From NCBI RefSeq assembly GCF_004919685.1, contig NZ_SMYZ01000060.1, forward strand, positions 50,790 through 114,789: a DNA stretch of 64,000 nucleotides, read 5' to 3'. This DNA comes from Mesorhizobium norvegicum. GTDB lineage: Bacteria; Pseudomonadota; Alphaproteobacteria; Rhizobiales; Rhizobiaceae. Within the stretch, counting starts at the first letter, position 1. Every line of letters starts with the position of its first letter. The notes under the pieces were generated by a model. It saw nothing but the letters and a program-made list of their open reading frames with translations. It was not told the origin of the DNA and did not search any database. This document shows positions 61,294 through 64,000 of the stretch, piece by piece. The translations under genes were made by a program, and so were the position numbers.

Positions 61294-63054
61294 ATGCACT
61301 TGAACGCGATGCCGCAGTCCCGCCCTTCAGAGCCGCCGCGAACGACTCTCGCGGCGGTTCTGGCTTCCTTTCGCCGCGCATTTTCCGGCATCGCGCTGAT
61401 GAGCGGCGTGGTCAACATCCTGGCGCTGACCGGCTCGTTCTTCATGCTGCAGGTCTATGATCGCGTCATTCCCGGCCGCAGCGTGCCGACGCTGGTCGGG
61501 CTTGTCGTGTTTGCCGGCACTCTGTTCGTCTTTCAGGGCGTGCTCGAACTCATCCGGTCGCGTCTGCTCGTGCGCATTGGCATGGCGCTCGACGCGCGCA
61601 TGAGCGGCCAGGTCTATGCCGCCCTCATGCGCCTGCCTTTGCGCACCAAGCTGGCGGGTGATGGGCTCCAGTCGTTGCGCGATCTCGATCAGGTCCGGTC
61701 ATTTCTGTCGAGCGTCGGCCCAACGGCCCTTTTCGACCTGCCGTGGATGCCGCTCTACCTCGGCATATGTTTCCTCTTCCATTTCTGGATCGGCATGACG
61801 GCACTGGCCGGCGCCGTCATTCTGTTCGGCCTGACCTTGTTTGCCGAGGCCCGCACACGCGAGCCCGCCAAAAGAGCCAACAGCCAGGCGGCCGCCCGCA
61901 ACACGCTGGCGGAGGCCACGCGCCGCAATGTCGAGGTGCTGCAGGCGATGGGCTTCGGCTCGCGCATCGCCGAGCGCTGGTCTGATATCAACGCCGACTA
62001 TCTCAGCACCAATGCGAAAGCCAGCGATCTGGCCGGCACGCTTGGAACGGTCTCGAAGATCCTGCGCATGATGCTGCAGTCGGGCATACTGGCGATCGGC
62101 GCCTGGCTCGTCATCCATCAGGAGGCGACAGGCGGCATCATGATCGCCAGCTCGATCATGATGGGCCGGGCGCTGGCGCCGATCGAACTGGCGATCGCGC
62201 ACTGGAAAGGCTTCGTCAATGCCCGCCAGGCCTGGGCCCGGCTGACCCAGTTGTTGGCACTGCTTCCCGAAACCGCAACCAGTGTCGACCTGCCGGCGCC
62301 GACCTCCGCTCTTAAGGTCGAAGCCATCAGCGTCACGCCGCCGGGGGAGCGCCGCGTTGTCGTCCAGGACGCCAGCTTTGCGCTGGAGAAGGGCGCTGGG
62401 CTCGGCATCGTCGGCCCGAGCGCCTCGGGCAAGTCTTCGCTGGTCCGCGCGATTGCCGGGATATGGCTCCCCATGCGTGGGACCGTAAGGCTGGATGGAG
62501 CGACGCTCGACCAGTGGTCGCTGGAAGAGTTCGGCAGTCATATCGGCTATCTGCCGCAGGATGTGCAGCTGTTCGACGGCACCATCGCCGAAAACATCGC
62601 GCGCTTCGAACCTCAGGCTGCTTCGGATAAGATACTGGCAGCGGCCCGGGCGGCGGGCGTTCACGATCTCGTCGTGCATTTGCCGGAGGGATACGAGACG
62701 CGCATCGGTGAGGCCGGGTCGGCGCTCTCGGCAGGCCAGCGGCAAAGGGTGGCGCTGGCGCGGGCTCTTTATGGCGATCCTTTCCTTGTCATCCTCGACG
62801 AGCCGAATTCCAACCTCGATGCCGAAGGCGAGGCCGCGTTGACGGAAGCCATCCAGGGGGTTCGCGCGCGCGGCGGCATCGCCGTGGTCGTGGCGCACCG
62901 GCCGAGCGCGCTGGCAAGCCTCGATCAGGTTCTGGTGATGGCCAACGGCCGCGTCCAGGCCTTCGGACCGAAGAGCGAAGTCTTGAACAAGGTAACCCGT
63001 CCGAGTGGCGTTCCCTTGAAGGTCGTATCCGGGCCTGAGGAGACTGCGTCCTGA
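61294..63054 (+). CDS. Type I secretion ABC transporter (permease-ATPase fusion, PrtD type)
   Basis: This is a 586-residue exporter. The membrane domain with about six helices spans about 25-310 (GVVNILALTGSFFMLQVYDRVI near the start). The ATPase domain has Walker A GPSASGKSS (about 374-382), signature LSAGQRQRVALARAL (about 479-493), Walker B FLVILDEPNSNLD (about 498-510) and AHRPSAL. It lacks the N-terminal C39-like domain of HlyB, as PrtD/AprD proteins do. It lies 13 nt after the RTX gene and overlaps the adaptor gene (TGATG at 63052-63056), so it should export the adjacent RTX protein. Confidence 0.93.
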   Translation: MHLNAMPQSRPSEPPRTTLAAVLASFRRAFSGIALMSGVVNILALTGSFFMLQVYDRVIPGRSVPTLVGLVVFAGTLFVFQGVLELIRSRLLVRIGMALDARMSGQVYAALMRLPLRTKLAGDGLQSLRDLDQVRSFLSSVGPTALFDLPWMPLYLGICFLFHFWIGMTALAGAVILFGLTLFAEARTREPAKRANSQAAARNTLAEATRRNVEVLQAMGFGSRIAERWSDINADYLSTNAKASDLAGTLGTVSKILRMMLQSGILAIGAWLVIHQEATGGIMIASSIMMGRALAPIELAIAHWKGFVNARQAWARLTQLLALLPETATSVDLPAPTSALKVEAISVTPPGERRVVVQDASFALEKGAGLGIVGPSASGKSSLVRAIAGIWLPMRGTVRLDGATLDQWSLEEFGSHIGYLPQDVQLFDGTIAENIARFEPQAASDKILAAARAAGVHDLVVHLPEGYETRIGEAGSALSAGQRQRVALARALYGDPFLVILDEPNSNLDAEGEAALTEAIQGVRARGGIAVVVAHRPSALASLDQVLVMANGRVQAFGPKSEVLNKVTRPSGVPLKVVSGPEETAS

Positions 63055-64000
63055 TGGCCGTGGCCCCCACCATCGATCGGACCATTCGGCGCTATCTGCT
63101 TGGTGGCGTGGCCGCCTGCATCCTTCTCGTCGGCGGCGCGGGCAGTCTGGCGGCGGTCACGGAGCTTTCCGGTGCCGTAATCGCGTCGGGAAAGATGGTC
63201 GTCGATTCCAGCGTCAAGAAGGTCCAGCATCCCACCGGTGGCGTCGTCGGCGACATTCTGGCGCGCGAAGGCGATGCCGTGAAATCCGGCCAGGTCCTGA
63301 TCCGTCTCGACGAAACCGTCACCCGCGCCAACCTCGCTATCGTCACCAAGGGCCTCGACGAATTCGACGCGCGCCTGGCCCGTCTCGAAGCCGAGCGTGA
63401 TGACCATGCCGACATCGCCTTCCCAACCTCGCTGATCTCGCGGCGGGATGACGCCGCCGTTGCGCGCGCCATGGCCGGCGAACAGTCGCTGTTCGAGTTT
63501 CGCCGGCAGGCTCGCGCCGGGCAGAAGGCTCAGTTGGAGGAACGCATCGCGCAGCTTACCGAAGAGGCCTCGGGGCTCACCGAACAACGGGAGGCCAAGA
63601 GCCAGGAAATAAAACTGATCGGCACCGAACTCGACAGCATCCGCACGCTCTGGCTCAAGAAGCTTGTCTCGATCGACCGCATGACGGCGCTGGAGCGCGA
63701 CGCGGTTCGGCTCGATGGCGAACACGGACAGCTGACCGCATCGATTGCACAAGCGAAAGGCCGGATCGCCGAGACCCGGTTGCAGATCATCCAGGTCGAC
63801 CAGGATCTGCGCAGCGAGGTTGCGACCGAGCTTCGCGATGTCCAGGGGAAAATGTCCGAATTCGTCGAACGCAAGGTGTCAGCCGAAGACCAGCTCAAAC
63901 GCATCGATATTCGCAGTCCGCAGGATGGCGTGGTTCACCAGCTTGCCGTTCATACGGTCGGCGGCGTCATTTCGCCGGGTGAGGTGATCATGCTCGTGGT
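63054..64000 (+). CDS. Type I secretion periplasmic adaptor, HlyD/PrtE type (5' part only)
   Basis: The frame opens at ATG 63054, overlapping the exporter stop, and remains open to the window end, giving 315 residues of an adaptor usually 430-450 long. There is one membrane helix near 13-36 (YLLGGVAACILLVGGAGSLAAV). A lipoyl-type segment follows (VQHPTGGVVGDILAREGDAV near 58-78), then a long coiled coil (about 85-285, including LEERIAQLTEEASGLTEQRE). The second lipoyl half begins at IRSPQDGVVHQLAVHTVGGV. It bridges the ABC exporter and an outer-membrane TolC-like channel. No TolC gene is seen inside the window. Confidence 0.92.
   Translation, partial: MAVAPTIDRTIRRYLLGGVAACILLVGGAGSLAAVTELSGAVIASGKMVVDSSVKKVQHPTGGVVGDILAREGDAVKSGQVLIRLDETVTRANLAIVTKGLDEFDARLARLEAERDDHADIAFPTSLISRRDDAAVARAMAGEQSLFEFRRQARAGQKAQLEERIAQLTEEASGLTEQREAKSQEIKLIGTELDSIRTLWLKKLVSIDRMTALERDAVRLDGEHGQLTASIAQAKGRIAETRLQIIQVDQDLRSEVATELRDVQGKMSEFVERKVSAEDQLKRIDIRSPQDGVVHQLAVHTVGGVISPGEVIMLV

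Overview
The window is GC-rich, densely packed DNA from an alphaproteobacterium, most likely a Hyphomicrobiales (rhizobial) soil or plant-associated organism such as a Mesorhizobium or Aminobacter relative. This is inferred from the AapJQMP-type transporter, the FCD-GntR and LysR regulators, the many ATGA/TGATG-coupled genes and the wealth of catabolic genes. No rRNA, tRNA, CRISPR array, phage gene or recognisable transposase was seen.

Region 1 (1-18117, all + strand) is an aromatic catabolic cluster centred on hydroxyquinol: maleylacetate reductase, a TfdB-like FAD phenol hydroxylase, an intradiol (hydroxyquinol-type) dioxygenase, an SDR, a zinc alcohol dehydrogenase, two alpha/beta hydrolases (one cut by the window edge), and a two-component flavin monooxygenase plus flavin reductase. 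Two complete LivFGHM-type ABC importers, each with a Tat-type binding protein, are interleaved with them. The likely logic is uptake of aromatic acids or phenols, hydroxylation to hydroxyquinol, ring cleavage to maleylacetate, and reduction to 3-oxoadipate.

Region 2 (18181-37887, all - strand) holds two or more operons. One runs from an Aap-type amino-acid importer (aapJQMP) through an FAD-linked oxidase, a ThDP enzyme, hydantoinase/oxoprolinase A and B, an aminotransferase and a uronate-dehydrogenase-like protein. The other holds a GarR-like reductase, a divergent shikimate-dehydrogenase-like protein, SDRs, RidA, and an FCD-GntR regulator. Across a short divergent promoter with a candidate operator lie a HpcH/HpaI aldolase and a FOXRED1-like FAD oxidoreductase (+ strand, 38006-40002). 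The substrates are not evident; the combination suggests catabolism of an unusual amino-acid-like or acidic sugar-like compound.

Region 3 (41252-51895) is a type II secretion locus arranged as two convergent transcripts: gspD-prepilin peptidase-gspG (+) and gspL-M-N/C-K-E-F-H-I-J (-).

Region 4 (51896-64000) begins with a pair of roughly 490-bp imperfect direct repeats flanking an AT-rich two-gene cassette. Next come an exported protein of unknown function, a 2.1-kaa modular RTX protein with a typical T1SS C-terminus, its T1SS ABC exporter, and the HlyD-type adaptor, which is cut by the window end. The repeats, the cassette and the exported-protein/RTX pair are the least explained part of the window.
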